Source of the DNA: Urechis unicinctus
Lineage: Eukaryota; Annelida; Polychaeta; Xenopneusta; Urechidae
Direction of reading: 5' to 3'
DNA length: 64,000 nt
Assembly: GCA_034190875.2 (NCBI GenBank)
Contig: CM067353.1
Span: 30,350,725 to 30,414,724 of the forward strand
Shown one piece after another: positions 1 through 13,725 of the stretch. The translations under genes were made by a program, and so were the position numbers. Under the pieces are notes generated by a model. The model had not been told where the DNA came from and made no database searches. It worked only from the letters and a program-made list of their open reading frames with translations. Position 1 is the stretch's first letter. Every line of letters begins with the position of its first letter.

Positions 1-394
1 TACGAATTTACTTGCTACGAAGTTTAAATTACTGAAATGCTACCGTAGCTGACTAAACAATCCAAAGAAAATACACGAAATATTGTCATGATCTGAATCA
101 TACAAACAGCCTCACTAATACATGTGATATAGGGAAGGTTTTACTTCATATTACACGGGAATTAAACAATTACGTACCACTTTTCCGGGAGATTTGGGGA
201 GATAAATTTCGATAACACGTTTTTCGTTTGGGCGGAAGCATAACAACAACAACCAAAGCGCCACCTGGCGAATGGCGCGGAGAAATAAGACTAAGGTCCT
301 TGTAAGGCAAATTAAACGGCGGGAACTGCCGTAACACTTACCTCATAAAAATGTTGATTGTATAATAATAATATAATTAGTATAACAAAGTCGG

Positions 395-1025
<631 letters not shown>

Positions 1026-1494
1026 AGTACATTCGTTCGCAAGAACCGTGCGTGTCCTAACACACTGTGGTTCATTTTATGTATTCAATACTTGTGTTAA
1101 TAGAGCTCTTATGGTGTTACTGTATCAGTCTTATCGGTCTCATTTGGTCCGTCGTTCTCGGTAGAAGCCACAGTCTGTAAGGTGTATAGAAATTAAACAA
1201 CAACGACACATGACGGAGGACGGATGTGAGTTTTTTTCACTTTACGCACCCTGAATGATGTGTTGTATTATTGGTATGCCTCGCGCGCATGCGCACTCAA
1301 CATTCTTGCATTAAAGTAACTTGAGGAGACGATTTTCACAGGGATAAAAAAAAAACAAGACGTCAACACCTTGTGCAGTCCGTACAATTAATCAATAACA
1401 TTGATCAATAACAATTGATATTCTTCGGTTTGCAATCCGCGATCATTCTGTGAAGATCATGTGAACCCGAGTGTTAGGGTACATTCCCATTCGA

Positions 1495-1910
1495 CATGGT
1501 GGAAGAGAAGCTCGTTATGTCCCAGGCCACATTCCACTTGCGCGATATCATCGTGGAACCGATCTTTCCCTTCTTCGCGTTGGATAATGGACTCCGCTAT
1601 ATCGACTATACTGTTTAAGAGGGTATGTTCGATTGTATACAACAAAACCGAGTGTGGTACCACCGCCGCTTTCAAAGAATTTGATGACGACGTTCAGAGT
1701 CAGACGGCACAATGGGATTTCTACGAGAGCATTATCTTCACTCTTCCAACGTCTATGATGAGTCTACAGCTCATTGAGTGATCGAAACAGTCGCAAAACG
1801 GTAATGTTGTTTGGTCCTTACGGGACGGTGCTCTTCTCTCTTATATATCTCATTGGGATCCTGCGCCAGGAAGTGGGTTACCCCTCCCACCACGTAATAC
1901 AAACTTTTAA
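1495..1910 (+). pseudogene. SLC46-like (proton-coupled folate transporter family) gene fragment, decayed
   Basis: Three reading frames in succession give pieces of an SLC46-type major-facilitator protein. 1495-1615 encodes VEPIFPFF in a first-helix context. About 1620-1760 encodes NKTECGTTAAFKEFDDDVQS, followed by a helix resembling the SLC46 segment before loop 2-3. 1770-1880 encodes WSDRNSRKTVMLFGPYGTVL, the MFS loop 2-3 signature with its D-x-x-x-R-K core, followed by a hydrophobic helix. Stops and at least two frame changes separate the pieces and no later helices follow, so this is a truncated relic of roughly the first three helices. I identified the family from remembered motifs; another MFS branch is possible. 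Confidence 0.6.
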
Positions 1911-2530
1911 CGTTGTGACACAGTTAAGTAGGCATGCGTCTGGAGCAGGGATTAGATGTGCTTGTGGTCTTTTAAAATGCTCTTTCTTTAGGAAGCTTGA
2001 TAATGCGAAAACCAGAAGTCTTATATGATGTAGTTAATATGGGTTTATTGCCTCTCGTGCAGTCTTCGTCTCTCCTGGCAAACTTCCCCCAACCCATGCC
2101 TCTAATGTCCAACCTTTTTATCCCCACCCTGGAACTCAACCACTCCCCCAACCAGACGCATGGACTATCGTCATTGTTCCCGACTGGTCACCTGGTTGGG
2201 ATGTAAGCGAGTGATTTGTTTGGAGGGGGGACGCCAGATGGAACACGGGCGGCATCTGGTGATAAGCAAGCTGAGACAATTTCAACGATGTCCATTCTAA
2301 TTGGAAGTAGACACCCGGTATCAGTGTCAACTTGAATTAATTGTGGGTGATTGCTCAAGATCAGAGGGATTAAAAATGTTGTTGTTACCATCGGGTAGAT
2401 AAAAGGGATAATGTTTGTAAAGAATTTATACAGATCAAAAGGGGACAAAGGTCTGAATAATTTACGTGTGGAATAAGCCTAGATATGGAAATTTAGTCCA
2501 GTGGATTATCATTGTTTGAGCGCCGTTACA
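1911..2530. other. No recognisable gene
   Basis: Short open frames on both strands without family signatures or convincing splice sites. Nothing else seen. Confidence 0.5.
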
Positions 2531-3203
2531 GTTTCTAAAACCATTCTATATTTGCAAACTGCATATTATATTATTGATGATTGACCATTGATTTATTTGA
2601 TGCCAACCTTACAAATACCACAACTAGGATTTCCCCAAAAGCACCATTAAATGAATCGAATCTCGTCCCACTATCATTTGTTTGTGCATTTTTATAACAA
2701 GCAGTCCAATGAATTGTCCGGCACAAAAAAGTGCACACCGACCCTATGCAATTATTTGTTATGTAAATGCATAATTGTGTCAAACACCTGCCACTGTTCA
2801 TATGGTACTTAAAAAATAGTGCTTGACAGGAATTGTCAACCAGTGGTGACTGCTGAGAGTCGCCGTACCGACACACCACTGATATCAATGAATGACAACA
2901 ATTGCCTGTCAATGGAGAAAGTACCCTGGAGCGCCTAACATGACGTGACAACTCTCATTAGCTCTCAATGCATTATCTAATACAGCTTAGAAAATCGAGA
3001 AAGTCTATGATTAACCTCGACAAAGGGTGACATATTGAAATGGATTCACACATGCATGACTTAAGTGAAGAGAAATATTTACTGACATGGAATTTGTTGT
3101 CCGGGGTCGATTGAAGAGAAATCAACATATTTCGTAAACAGTAAACTTGATAACGAGTTAAACACCATCACTTACGTATAGGAATCGTCAAGTTCCTGCA
3201 AAC
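2530..3203 (+). repeat. DEG/ENaC array 5' flanking block, copy 1
   Basis: This block precedes channel copy A. Diverged versions occur at 6440-6790, 11640-12180 and 16390-17105. Shared landmarks are TTTGATGCCAACCTTACAAA, a stretch reading AATTATTTGTTATGTAAATG, and a segment reading CTGTCAATGGAGAAAGTA. Duplication of gene plus upstream DNA points to tandem segmental duplication, not retroposition, for the spread of these genes. Confidence 0.75.
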
Positions 3204-3975
3204 CACCGGATCATCCGCGGAATCGAGAAGAACGTGCCGTCACGAGAGCTGTATTGTCTTCATTAGTACTGTCAGCAATGGCGTCTCCGTGGCTATCACT
3301 TGTCGACGCGAATCCTGTATTACTACAGCTATCCCTCTCACGAAGTCACATATATTCAATTGAAGAGAGCGCAGTTTCCTGACGATCGGGTCTGTAACGT
3401 AGAACCAGCCTCACCTTTAAGCACACAAGAGGTGATGAGCAATGCGTCCTCAAATCTGGTCATATATACGTATCGCATTGACTAACAAGTGTGTCATGAT
3501 TTGGACGAGAGATTTAACGCACTTCGTACATTAGACAGCGATGGAACAACCTTGGAGCCGTGCTCTTGTCCACCGGTTTGCAGCTCTACTATGTACGACA
3601 TCGTCATATCGTCCAGCCAATGGCCTTCTCTGAAGTATCAAGACGATTTCTTTGACTAGGTTATCACGAAACACCCACAAAGACATTCGCTTAAAGCCTA
3701 CCAATAACTCAAACACATACCAGAGAACAACTTGTCGTTTGCAGAAACTGATATGATCAGTGAGAATTTCGCTCGTCTTTACGTCTACTTAGAGTGACCG
3801 TGAGCAAGGACGTGGCCACCTATGCAAAAACAAGCTTGCTGGCTGAAGTTGGTGGCATCTTGGGTCTTTGGATTGGAATGTTACTGTTGACCCTGACTGA
3901 GTTTATTTGGCTAGGTCAGCAGATTCTTCGTAAAGCAACGAAAAGCTTAGGTCCTAACAAAGTGAGCTCGATGCA
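3204..3975 (+). pseudogene. DEG/ENaC sodium channel copy A, decayed
   Basis: Homologous to the intact gene at 23186-24691. The 5' part has lost the segment encoding the HG motif: GGAATCG joins directly to GAGAAGAACG. The TM1-proximal and first extracellular part follows (about 3300-3485, containing YYYSYPSHEV and CNVEPASP) and ends at a stop. Sequence then jumps at about 3512 from the codons for ERFN to those for ALRT, removing over 200 residues including most of the cysteine-rich domain. The rest (CSCPPVCSSTMYDIV, then the pre-TM2 and TM2 region) carries several stops and frame changes. It cannot encode a channel. Confidence 0.92.
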
Positions 3976-5130
3976 TTCTATCAATCCTTTAATTGATCCA
4001 GTTATGTATATCATCAGCGATTTGATAAAGCTATTGTACAGAAACTATTGTTGGACTCATGTTACGATTCCAGGATGGATTGGTGTACAATTGTATAGAG
4101 GTAAACTGTAGCTAGCACTTGAAGCATTAAATGGAAAGTAAGTGGCCATTTGGTGACGGTGGTGTATGATAACGTTTGTGATGACTTGATTCTTTCTTAA
4201 ATACAATTAAAGCAGCGTGTCGTTAACAACTACACTCTTTTCGTGACACATCTTCCTTCCTGCTTTAGTTGTTACATTGCGGCAATTGATGAACATTCTC
4301 TATTAATCCCATCTTCTTCATTCGAATAAATTAAAAACGAGGACTTCAGCAATTTCTTTCGTTTTTTTATGCATGCATATTGCAGCTTACTATCATTATC
4401 ACGATGCAAATGCTTTCCAGCAGACTTAACGATTCATGCAAGTGTTTAGATGACACGCCAATACACATTAATCATGACATGTAGCAACCTGAACCTCTGT
4501 AGTGGGTGCCTTCTATAAAAAGTCCTTGATGAATGTAAGCTTATTGAGGTATTTGTACACTGGCTAAGCACACAGAATAAGCCGCAAACAACTGACGGAT
4601 AGCATAAGACAACATAGTGCGTCCAACTTTGAGCTGATAGTGTTAAGTAGCTTACAGGTTATTGATGGATATCTTCATTGTTCCTGGTTGCAACAAGGGT
4701 AAATATCAATCAGCAAACAGAATATATTTATCTATTAAGATGACTTGTAAGGCTAATTAAATCGTCCTGTGTTTATGTTACATATTTTATTTCACTTGAT
4801 GCACAAGAGGCGTGTTAAATTTGGTACAAAAACAGCAAATATAGTTTGTATGGGTCATTGTGCAATATTGCATCCTATAGAGAACCCACATAGAATAACG
4901 TTGCCCATATATAACAGATGAAATTCAAAATTGCTCGATTCACCTGCTAAGTAATATGATTGGTCTACACGCAATCTAACTATCTATATTCACTCGACAG
5001 ATTGAAAGTGTGTCAATTACTCACCAGAATATCACTTTTCTTTCGATTGTTGCCACCCAATACAATTAGCCAACGCTAACAATCTAAGCCCGTGTGATAA
5101 TGGTAAGATCTCTGACAGAGTTAAAAGCCT
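3976..5130 (+). other. DEG/ENaC array 3' flanking block, copy 1
   Basis: No gene seen. The block shares landmarks with DNA downstream of the other channel copies: ATACAATTAAAGCAGC near 4200 (ATTAAA is a common variant polyadenylation signal), GCAACCTGAACCTCTGTAGT near 4485, and GATGACTTGTAAGGCT near 4740. Confidence 0.6.
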
Positions 5131-5199
5131 AATGCTGATGAAGGAAAATGATAGGTAGAAAGATGGGATCGTTTGCAAGCATTATTGGCATTAGTGTCG

Positions 5200-5760
5200 A
5201 CCTATGCACAGGCGTTGGTTCAGACATCATGATTTGTTTTATCCCTTGTATTATGATATATGGGAAATCATGATGCCGAACTCGAGTGCATGTCAACCTA
5301 TGCATGACAACATCATAAATGGAGGCAAAGTGAAAATAACAATAAATCTGAAGATGCGCCTTACTCTCACAATAAGAACACTTCAAAATGTTTGTTGTTT
5401 TGAAAACATAATGGGCGGCAAAAAATTTTTTTACAGAAGTTTTTCGATACTTATTTCAGCTATTCATGTCGACAGGATTTGTGTCAGATAATGGCCATTT
5501 ACAATGACTAGTATTGTTTGGGTAAGAGATATTCACTAATGCGGAGTGATGCGACAATGTCATCACAGTTGCGACATGATCTCGAACTTTCAACTTGCCC
5601 CCTCCCTCTCCCCACCCTTGGCAGTACGTTTTGTGCATTTACTCTGCCACTGCAATTATAATTGCCAATGCTTGGTGTTTGCATACAATGACAGTTGTAC
5701 ATATTGACTGCAAACAGGGTGTAATGAATATGAACTTGGTACACTGTGGCACAGGTAAGT
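5200..5760 (+). repeat. DEG/ENaC array inter-gene block R1, copy 1
   Basis: Recurs in diverged form at 11140-11460 and 25405-25757. Landmarks are ATCATGATTTGT, CTCGAGTGC, CCTATGCATGACA, AGTATTGTTTGGGTAAGA and (copies 1 and 2) CCCTTGGCAGT. No coding content recognised. It marks the boundary between successive array units. Confidence 0.7.
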
Positions 5761-6439
5761 AAGCATTCTGTGATATTCCTTACTTGAATGTGCATTTTAC
5801 AGTGTGTGGTTTCATCTTGACTGGCTGTCGTTGTCCATCGTATCCGGCCATACAAATCATCCTTGTACTTTCGTGTTTCTTTATTCTGTGCCTCATTACG
5901 TTATGCTTGATCATCTTTGTACTTAAAATGTTTTCTTAACTGTATGTCTCATCCGGCAATGTATGGTCGCCTCTGTACGTCTTATGTTAATGGCATACAG
6001 TCAGGAATTAACCTGACGTAAAAATGCCGGGTCGCGTTTGCCACCATCAGCCTAGATGGACCCGACTCCTCGTATCTAGACGGATGTGTTTCTAGGATAT
6101 TTTTTAAAATGTGATTGGCTGGACACCAGGGAGGTATCGTGGTGCGGATGAGAAATGAGGGAGTACTCAAGGCTAGATAGAGAAAGATCAGGAAAATAAA
6201 AATACTTGTTCCTCAATATCGGACCATTCATCCCCAACCCAAGTTCACAAAAATGCGTCTGGGGCAGATGTGTGATGCGGTAACAGGTGAACAGGAAAGA
6301 AAGTTGGTGTCCTAATAGGCGAAAAGCAGCTATACATGTAACCAGTATTCTTCGTTCAGAGAATTATCTTCATAAGATGGCGTTTCCTTCAACCAACCTT
6401 TATTAGCAAACAGCGTATGGATGCCCGGCATTCACTATA
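5761..6439. other. No recognisable gene
   Basis: Sequence between the R1 block and the next 5' flanking block. No motif, repeat or splice pattern was recognised. Confidence 0.4.
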
Positions 6440-6880
6440 ACACAATTGACGATGGATTTCCATCAGGTGCCAACCCTAAAACGCTGCCACTAGGATTTAA
6501 TGATCCATTCCCCAAATGCGTTATTAAATAAATGGAACCATTCCCCACCATCATTTGTGTCTGCATTTTTTTGTTTCAAGAATTCAATCAGAATGGTCCG
6601 GAACAAAACGTCAACGTATTGAAATATATATGCAAACATACTGACTTGGATTATGTTGTCTGTGGCCATTGATCAGTGAATGGCATATCGGGTAAACATT
6701 ATACTTGCTGATGCAGTAATCACCCTCACTCGTAGGGATGGTCACATGTGACCTCAAGAGCCTGCAGACCACATCGTCTGGAGACACAGTTGACATGACC
6801 GCTCATGGATTCGGTATTGCAGTTTGAGAAGAACGTGTCGTCAAAAGAGCAGTGTTGCCTTTACTGGGGATTACCCATGC
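6440..6880 (+). pseudogene. DEG/ENaC copy B: 5' flank plus N-terminal stub
   Basis: 6440-6794 is a diverged version of the array's 5' flanking block. It runs into a short stub (6795-6880) encoding the HG gating-motif region, TAHGFGIA, then a stop and EERVVKRAVL, the start of TM1. Homology stops after about 85 nt; the body of the gene is absent. Confidence 0.8.
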
Positions 6881-8389
6881 AATGTTAATAATCCTGGACT
6901 AGTGAAGTGAAGCAATTGAGCCATTTGTACAATGATTAAGTGTGCGGAGAAAACTTGAGATCACTGACTGATAATAGTGTACATATTGAACATAATTACA
7001 TGTGTTTAGCGAGCCTTGCTAGCTGTATTTACAGTGTCGTTGGCTATGCTTTGGTTCGGTTCGCTACTTCTCGTTGATAAAAACAATTGATACTAGGTGA
7101 GAGAGGCTACATATGTATTGAAATACAGTATCTGAAGAACCTGTGACAATTCAGAAAGCCTCGCCGAGATATTGAGAAGTTTGCTTTAGGGGATTGACAG
7201 GGAAATGAACAGAGAGTCAGAGAAGATGATTTAACTATGATTACACAGCCAAGTGCTATTGAGAGACCCCTGAGAGCGGCATGACAAACTGATTAATCAG
7301 GGCCCAACTATTTATCTTCGCGGATATTATTTACAAACACAATTGTCTTTCATATTGACGACAGCGATGAATCAACCCGGTCTTGAGTTGCCATGGGAGA
7401 CATTTTGGCCCGTTCTTCTTCGCTACTCGATCCAAATTGGGATAAAACTGACTCAGATCATCTGCGGTACGCAAACCAATGACTCCGCCACTTATGAAAT
7501 GAACGGAGTGGATGGTTACGCCCTTGGTCGTGGGGATTGTTTAATCATTCTACAGCCAGGACATTCATCTTGAATATTAACACAGTACACATTCTGGAAG
7601 TATATCTTTGATATTGTGACAGGGATATATATTTGTTGACAGGGTTTTTCATTCAACATAAAATTTTCTATCACTTTCTTTCTTCTGCTATCACTATGAA
7701 TGTAGTTACATAAAATGATCTGAGGATGTAGAAGTTGTTTGGGTAGATAGACAAATGATCTGAGGATTCACTCACCTTGAGATGCCACATCTTCAGCGGC
7801 TGCTATGTATAATTGTCGCAAAACAGACTGTAATTGCTGAAATGTAGAAGTTGTTTGGGTAGATGGACACATCTATAAACGGAAAGGTCAATGGTAGACA
7901 TTGGAGGAGTTTAGGATCATTATATATCAAAGGGGTTATTGATGAAATTAAACTGCTAGAGTTAATCATACCAAAACACCGAATGCCAATGCTGACAAAC
8001 AGCCACTTACATTTAATGCGCCAGTCTACAAATGCATCCCTATACGAATCGATCCATGACCCACCATTACTGTTTCTGTTTCCATCAAAAACAGTCAGAA
8101 TGAATATGTAGCACAGACCATTGCAAACAGAATTTCATTATAATCTCCTATCTTTGAATTGAATTGCCGACAAGTAGTGATCGCTGCAAGGCTCAGTGCC
8201 TAAACATGACTGATATTGATGGGTGCCAGCTGTGGTTTACAATGGATCAGCTATCCTTGGGCGCTTTGTAACACTTGACAGCAAGTATTATGACACAATA
8301 TACGTATATAACAACAATTGAATAGATGATAAAACCCGTTTCCGTCCAGATGAGGGAAGCATTTAATATATATGTATTGAGGGATTACC
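6881..8389. other. No recognisable gene; partial array-flank similarity
   Basis: No gene recognised. A part near 7680-8290 resembles the flank upstream of copies F and H (19690-20030 and 22610-22970). Shared features are a TGCCACATC.TCAG stretch, a GGTGTCAGCT/GGTGCCAGCT stretch and the order of short words leading to AGCTATCC, so it is probably another diverged array flank. Confidence 0.4.
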
Positions 8390-8590
8390 TTCTCGTGCTC
8401 TGTTGCCGCAGCCTATTGATCAAAGGTTCCATGGATAAACAGTGCTTAAAAAGAAACAAAAAGGAACTTTTTCATGTGCGGTTTGTGCAACAATATACAA
8501 TATATGCATCACCCATGTAATTTTAATAAACACAGAATAAAAACAAATCTCGCCAACACATTAAAGCAGAAAATAAAATCAGTCGATTCC
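8390..8590. repeat. Dispersed repeat family D1, copy 1
   Basis: Shares CTCCATGGATAAA / TTCCATGGATAAA, CAATATACAATATATGCATC and a CCAACA..TT.A...AAAGCAGAAAA tail with 31690-32070. Part also matches 9640-9710. No coding content. Confidence 0.65.
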
Positions 8591-9339
8591 TCACGAGTTT
8601 TGGATAATTGGATATTTAGTGGAACTGAAGCACATTTGACTTGCCATGTAGGCTGCCTGTGAATTCGTAGACAGATAGCTCCCCACAATGGCCGAATCCT
8701 AAAAGAAAGTGACGTAGGCCTGCTGATGAGAGAACCTCACAAGACAGAGACAAATTCCTATATCTGTCTGCCTCGGAGTAAACCGATGCCTGCAAAGAGC
8801 TCACTATATTTGAAGATTACGATCACCTAGTAACACCAATACAAGCTGTCAATCTAATATGGCAGCAGTCTCTGTTTAAAAAAATGCCATGAACGAAATT
8901 ATACACTCAACGTTCCTGCAATTGGGGTATATACAATGGGGTAATGCAATTGGTTTGATAAAGTCCATTTGGGAAAAGTCTCCCACACCTGCTTAAACTG
9001 TTCTCCTCGATGGAAGAATCTTTGCGAATACCTCCATGGACCATACAGAGGGGTCTGTGGTTAAAGCCCTACTCAATAACATTGCGTTTCAGACCGGCTC
9101 TCAAAAATTCACCATAAAATTTCTAATTGGTTTCCGTAAAGTATGATTTGTTTTAGGTGTAAAATAATACATACGATCAAACGTTTATTGTTTCGTCTAA
9201 CGTTTGTATTACACGATTTAATTTCAGAAAAAAATGTCATGAATCCCATAAGTGTTCCGGGTTTGATGTGATATTGGTGAGAACAACCACATGAGCTGGG
9301 TAGAAAGCGCACAACGTTTATTATTCAGACATTCCCAAC
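8591..9339. other. No recognisable gene
   Basis: Only short, unsupported frames on both strands. Nothing recognised. Confidence 0.4.
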
Positions 9340-9730
9340 TCGCTTGATTGATTTACGACGATAAATTACAACTCCGGGCTAAATAAGCCATCAATGCCAG
9401 ATCCAATATCGATGCTTAAATAAGATATATGCAGCGTTATTAGTCTAATAATGGTGTGAAAGTAAGCATCGGAGTGAAAATCACACCTTCCCTCAACCTT
9501 GCAAGGTGACCTGGATAATACAAAGCAGCCAATAACTCAAAAGCCCAATACAAAATTTAACAAACCACCATGTATGTATTACCAAAGCTAAAAACAATAC
9601 AGGTAGCTAGAGGGTTGCTTACAGTAAAATGCAAATTGTAAAATCATTTATTTATATAAACAGTGCTTAAAGAGAAGCGAAGAGGAGACTTTTTTCACTA
9701 TATGGTGTTGGTGAAGTTAAATGTGGTGAA
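9340..9730. repeat. Dispersed repeat family D1, copy 2
   Basis: Shares GACCTGGATAATACA / GTCCTGGATAATACA, CAGCCAATA, CACCATGTA, AGAGGGTTG and AAATTGTAAAA.CAT with 31740-31900, in the same order and orientation. Non-coding dispersed repeat. Confidence 0.7.
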
Positions 9731-9744
9731 ACTGAAAGGCCTAT

Positions 9745-10135
9745 TGCTATAGGATAATATATGAAACAACGCTCTTGTGAGTACTTGTATGGCAGACCAT
9801 TTCCCATTGTGACAGACCACATAACAGCTGCTAGGATAGTTGATTATTGCTGTTATGACATCACCCAGGCTTCAGAGGTTTAGCTTAAACCTGTCAGGAT
9901 ATACCTACAAGCTTATTTACAAACCTGGTCTCAAGATTGCCTAATGCTGATGGGCTAAGTAAGCTACCTTTATCAATTTGGTTACAAATATACCTCCAAT
10001 GACTGTGTTGCCACTGTATGTTTTGGACTCTATTCCTGTCCCAAGCATACAAGTGAGAGGATATACCTATGAGGACCTATGAGGACCCATTATCATCAAA
10101 GGTAAAAGCATGAGGGTCAAAGGTCAAAGTGTTGA
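9745..10135 (+). mobile_element. Ty3-type retroelement pol fragment (RNase H to linker), decayed
   Basis: Reading frames (with shifts) give EYLYGRPFPIVTDH, the RNase H core with its TDH aspartate. They then give LSGYTYKLIYKPGLKIA, the usual end of RNase H in Ty3 elements, a stop-riddled version of the NADGLS motif, and VLPLYVLDSIPVPSIQVR, the typical linker before integrase. No RT or integrase is attached and several stops interrupt it. It is a relic on the plus strand. Confidence 0.75.
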
Positions 10136-10149
10136 GATTCCTCCAAAAT

Positions 10150-11139
10150 GACGCTAGACATTACTCATTGAAGTGCATAATGGGTATCCTGGATCCTCCA
10201 GAATGAAATATCATGCTAGACGTTGCATGCGGTGGCCTAAATGTTATGAAAATATTCAGGACATTGACAGAAAGTGTTTTGAGTATCAAGAGCAACGTCC
10301 TATGTCTGCCCTTGCCGAATTGTATCCATGGGAATTTTCTAACTGACCGTGGACGTGTATCCATGTGTACTATGAGGAACATTTCAAGTTCCTCAACATA
10401 AAAATGCTTATTGCAAGTGAATTGATGCACACGTGATGAATAAGTCAACATCTGAAGCAACCATCAACAAGTTGAGATAAACCTTTGTTGTTCATTGACT
10501 GCCATACACTTTGTAAGTAAATCAATTGCATTTGTATATGAAGAAGAATGGTAATAAGCTTGTTCATTTTCCTCATTATCATCCTTCAATGGTTTGGCGG
10601 AAAATACTAATAAAATATTCAAGGATGGATTGATGAAATTCGCAGGTACAATTCCTAAGAGAGAACAGCGTTTTTGATTCTTTCATTAGATAACTCCACA
10701 TCCATTGTCACAGCTGTATTTATTCAATGGAGTAGCTATCCTTCCTTGCCCTGACACACCGTATTACGCAGCAGCATACAGGATTATAGCCTCCCAATGT
10801 ATCTTCAACGCGGCGACAAATGACCCAGCGATTGAACCACAGGTTGAAACGCAATACTAAAATAAATACTGCTTCAATTTCGCTTATTATGCTAAGGTTG
10901 CAATTATCAGTGTTGCATTTATCCGCACTGACAATCGTAGCGCGTGTGCTATCGGTAGGATCTCTGTTGGAGTTAAAATATATGTTGATGATGGAAATCT
11001 TAGAGTATTGTATCGCAAAATGCGCAGAAAGACGTTTGGCGCTTTTATAGGCGGAGCATTATTGCCATTTGAATTAACATGTGAATGATAGCAATATGAT
11101 GATGACTAGAATCCATTCAAGAATGAAACATCGATAAAT
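10150..11139. other. No recognisable gene; partial array-flank similarity
   Basis: Nothing recognisable as a gene. About 10690-10830 resembles the flank upstream of copies F and H (20-21 and 22.8-23 kb): CAATGGAGTAGCTATCC, ATACAGGATTATAGC and ATGTATCTTCAAC correspond to words there in the same order. Other short frames have no family signature. Confidence 0.45.
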
Positions 11140-11460
11140 AGGAAAATGCGCGACTCTCTTACAGTATGAACACTCCAAAATCTTTGTTTTCCTGTGACAA
11201 ATACTGCATTACGAAATATTATAGCTATTCATGTAGACCGGAATTGTGTCAGGGGTGAGTCATTCACAAAGACTGGTATTGTGTCAGGAAAGAGCATTCC
11301 CAATGCCTAGTACTGTTTGGGTAAGATCTACTGATGTGTAATCAAACAATATATCATCACCATGATGACATAATATTGATCTTTCAAATAGCCCCTCCCC
11401 CAACCCTTGGCAGTGAGTTTTGAACATTAAGTCGTGACAATGCAATGTTTGGTAAATGAA
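11140..11460 (+). repeat. DEG/ENaC array inter-gene block R1, copy 2
   Basis: Diverged version of 5350-5640 and 25560-25757, with GAACACTCCAAAAT, TATAGCTATTCATG, TACTGTTTGGGTAAGA and CCCTTGGCAGT in the same order. Confidence 0.65.
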
Positions 11461-11639
11461 AGTTAGTATTGTGTGCTAATAGGGTGGAATGAGTATGGAA
11501 TCGATGTGATTGCAGGTGAACAGGAAAGGAAGTTTGTGTCCAAGAGAAGAAATGGCCATGTATAATACCTCTATTCTTAATCCAGAGTGTTATCATGAAT
11601 TGATGGCCCTGCATTAACTTTCACAGAATTAATGTTTGA

Positions 11640-12184
11640 ACGAAACCTTTATGTGTGTCTGTCTTGTTTTTATTACAAGCAGCCAAACTGAATAGTCCGG
11701 TAAGAAAAGATGAATACCGACCTCATTCAACTTGTAATTATTTGTGATGTAAATGCCTCATTGTGTCAAACACAAGTGAAACAGTGTAATTAAGTAGTTT
11801 GACATGCATTGTCAACAAGAACAGACTGTTGTGAGCCACTATGCTACACAAAAAACCTATATTGATTAATGCTCACACACGCCTGTCAGTGGGGGAGGTA
11901 TCTTAGGGCGCCAGGCATGATATTATTGAATAGCAATCAACACAGCACCACAGTGCGTAGAAACTCAATGCATTATGAATGAGTCAATGTTTACCCCAGA
12001 CAAAGGCCCACTTATTGAAAACAGAACTATTTACAGACACGGATTCTGTTGTCCGTGGTCCACCGATCAGGGCACGACATATCCCGTACACTTGGTGATG
12101 CGGTAAACACTATCACTCACGGAAAGGAATCGTCACAGGCAACTCTCAAAGGTACGGATCACTTAGTCAGGCGACACAGTTAAT
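11640..12184 (+). repeat. DEG/ENaC array 5' flanking block, copy 3
   Basis: Diverged version of 2640-3203 and 16540-17105, ending directly at the start codon of copy C. Shared words include ATTACAAGCAGCC, AATTATTTGTGATGTAAATGC and CCTGTCAGTGGGGGAG. Confidence 0.7.
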
Positions 12185-13070
12185 ATGACACAGACCATAC
12201 CAGGAATCACGAAGAGCTTCTGCCTCAACACGACCGCTCATGGATTCGGTATTGCAGCTCGAGAAGAACGTGCCGTTACAAAAGCTGTGTTATCTTTACT
12301 GCTGCTTGCAGCACTGGCCACTTGTGGCTATCATTTGTCGACAAGAATCCAACATTACTACAGCTATCCCTCTCACGAAGTCACCAGTATTCAACTCAGT
12401 AGAGTAGAGTTTCCTGACGTCACGATCTGTAACGTAGAACCAGCCTCACCTTCAAGCACACAAGAGCTGATGAGCCATGTGTCCTCTAATATGGCCTTGT
12501 ATATGTCTCGCATTGATGGACAAGAGTTTCATGATTTGGAAGAGAGATTTAACATAACCTTTCATGAGGATCGCATTAAATCTGCAATCGCATTTTACGA
12601 AAATATTGGCATAGATGAAATCTTGCAGATGTCGCGTGTCTGTCAGTCCGTGCTGTTGATTCGGTCAGTAATTTTGCCTTGACAGGACCTCGTAAAGGTC
12701 TGTCAATCATATTGTATCTTGAAACTTCCCACCTGAGTCGTGATCCGTTCCACGTTTACAACTCACGTTCTGGATTGCAACATGGCATTGGTGCCTGAGT
12801 CATAATTCACCGACCCAACACATTACCTCTGCCTCTCATTGACGGTAATGAAATCATGCCAGGACAATCGACTTCTTTTGCTATCAAGGCAAGTACCAAG
12901 AGTTACTTGGGGCTGCCTGACAAAGACAGTGTTGATTCCAACATTTACGATAATGTGGAAGCAAATACATACAGCGTCATTCATTGCATTCAGCTGTGCG
13001 AGCAGAAATATGTGTTAGATTTGTGTGGTTGCTTGAGCCCATTACGTTCCATTCCAAAACAATTTGAAAA

Positions 13071-13116
<46 letters not shown>

Positions 13117-13285
13117 GTATATAAAACACACACACACACTTATAGGTTTGGCCTACTTAGAGTTGGCACATGCGCCAACGGCATGTCTTCCAACGACAAG
13201 CCTGGACGACCAGCAATACGGTACCAACAATATACCACAAACAATATTATCTCTAAAAAAAAATATATATATATATATATGTATA

Positions 13286-13341
<56 letters not shown>

Positions 13342-13424
13342 TATATATTTATATATATATATATGTGTATAGTATATTTATACATATATTATGTTATATA
13401 TATATCTGTATGTATGTATCTATA

Positions 13425-13462
<38 letters not shown>

Positions 13463-13671
13463 TATATATGTATCTATATATATATCTCTATATATCTCTA
13501 TATATATATATATTTATATATATTTATATATATATTATATATATATCTATGTATATATATATCTTTATATATATATATATATATATATGTGTATATATAT
13601 CTATGTCTGTATATATATGAATATATATATATATATATGTATCTATGTATCTCTCCCTATATGTGTATATA

Positions 13672-13725
<54 letters not shown>

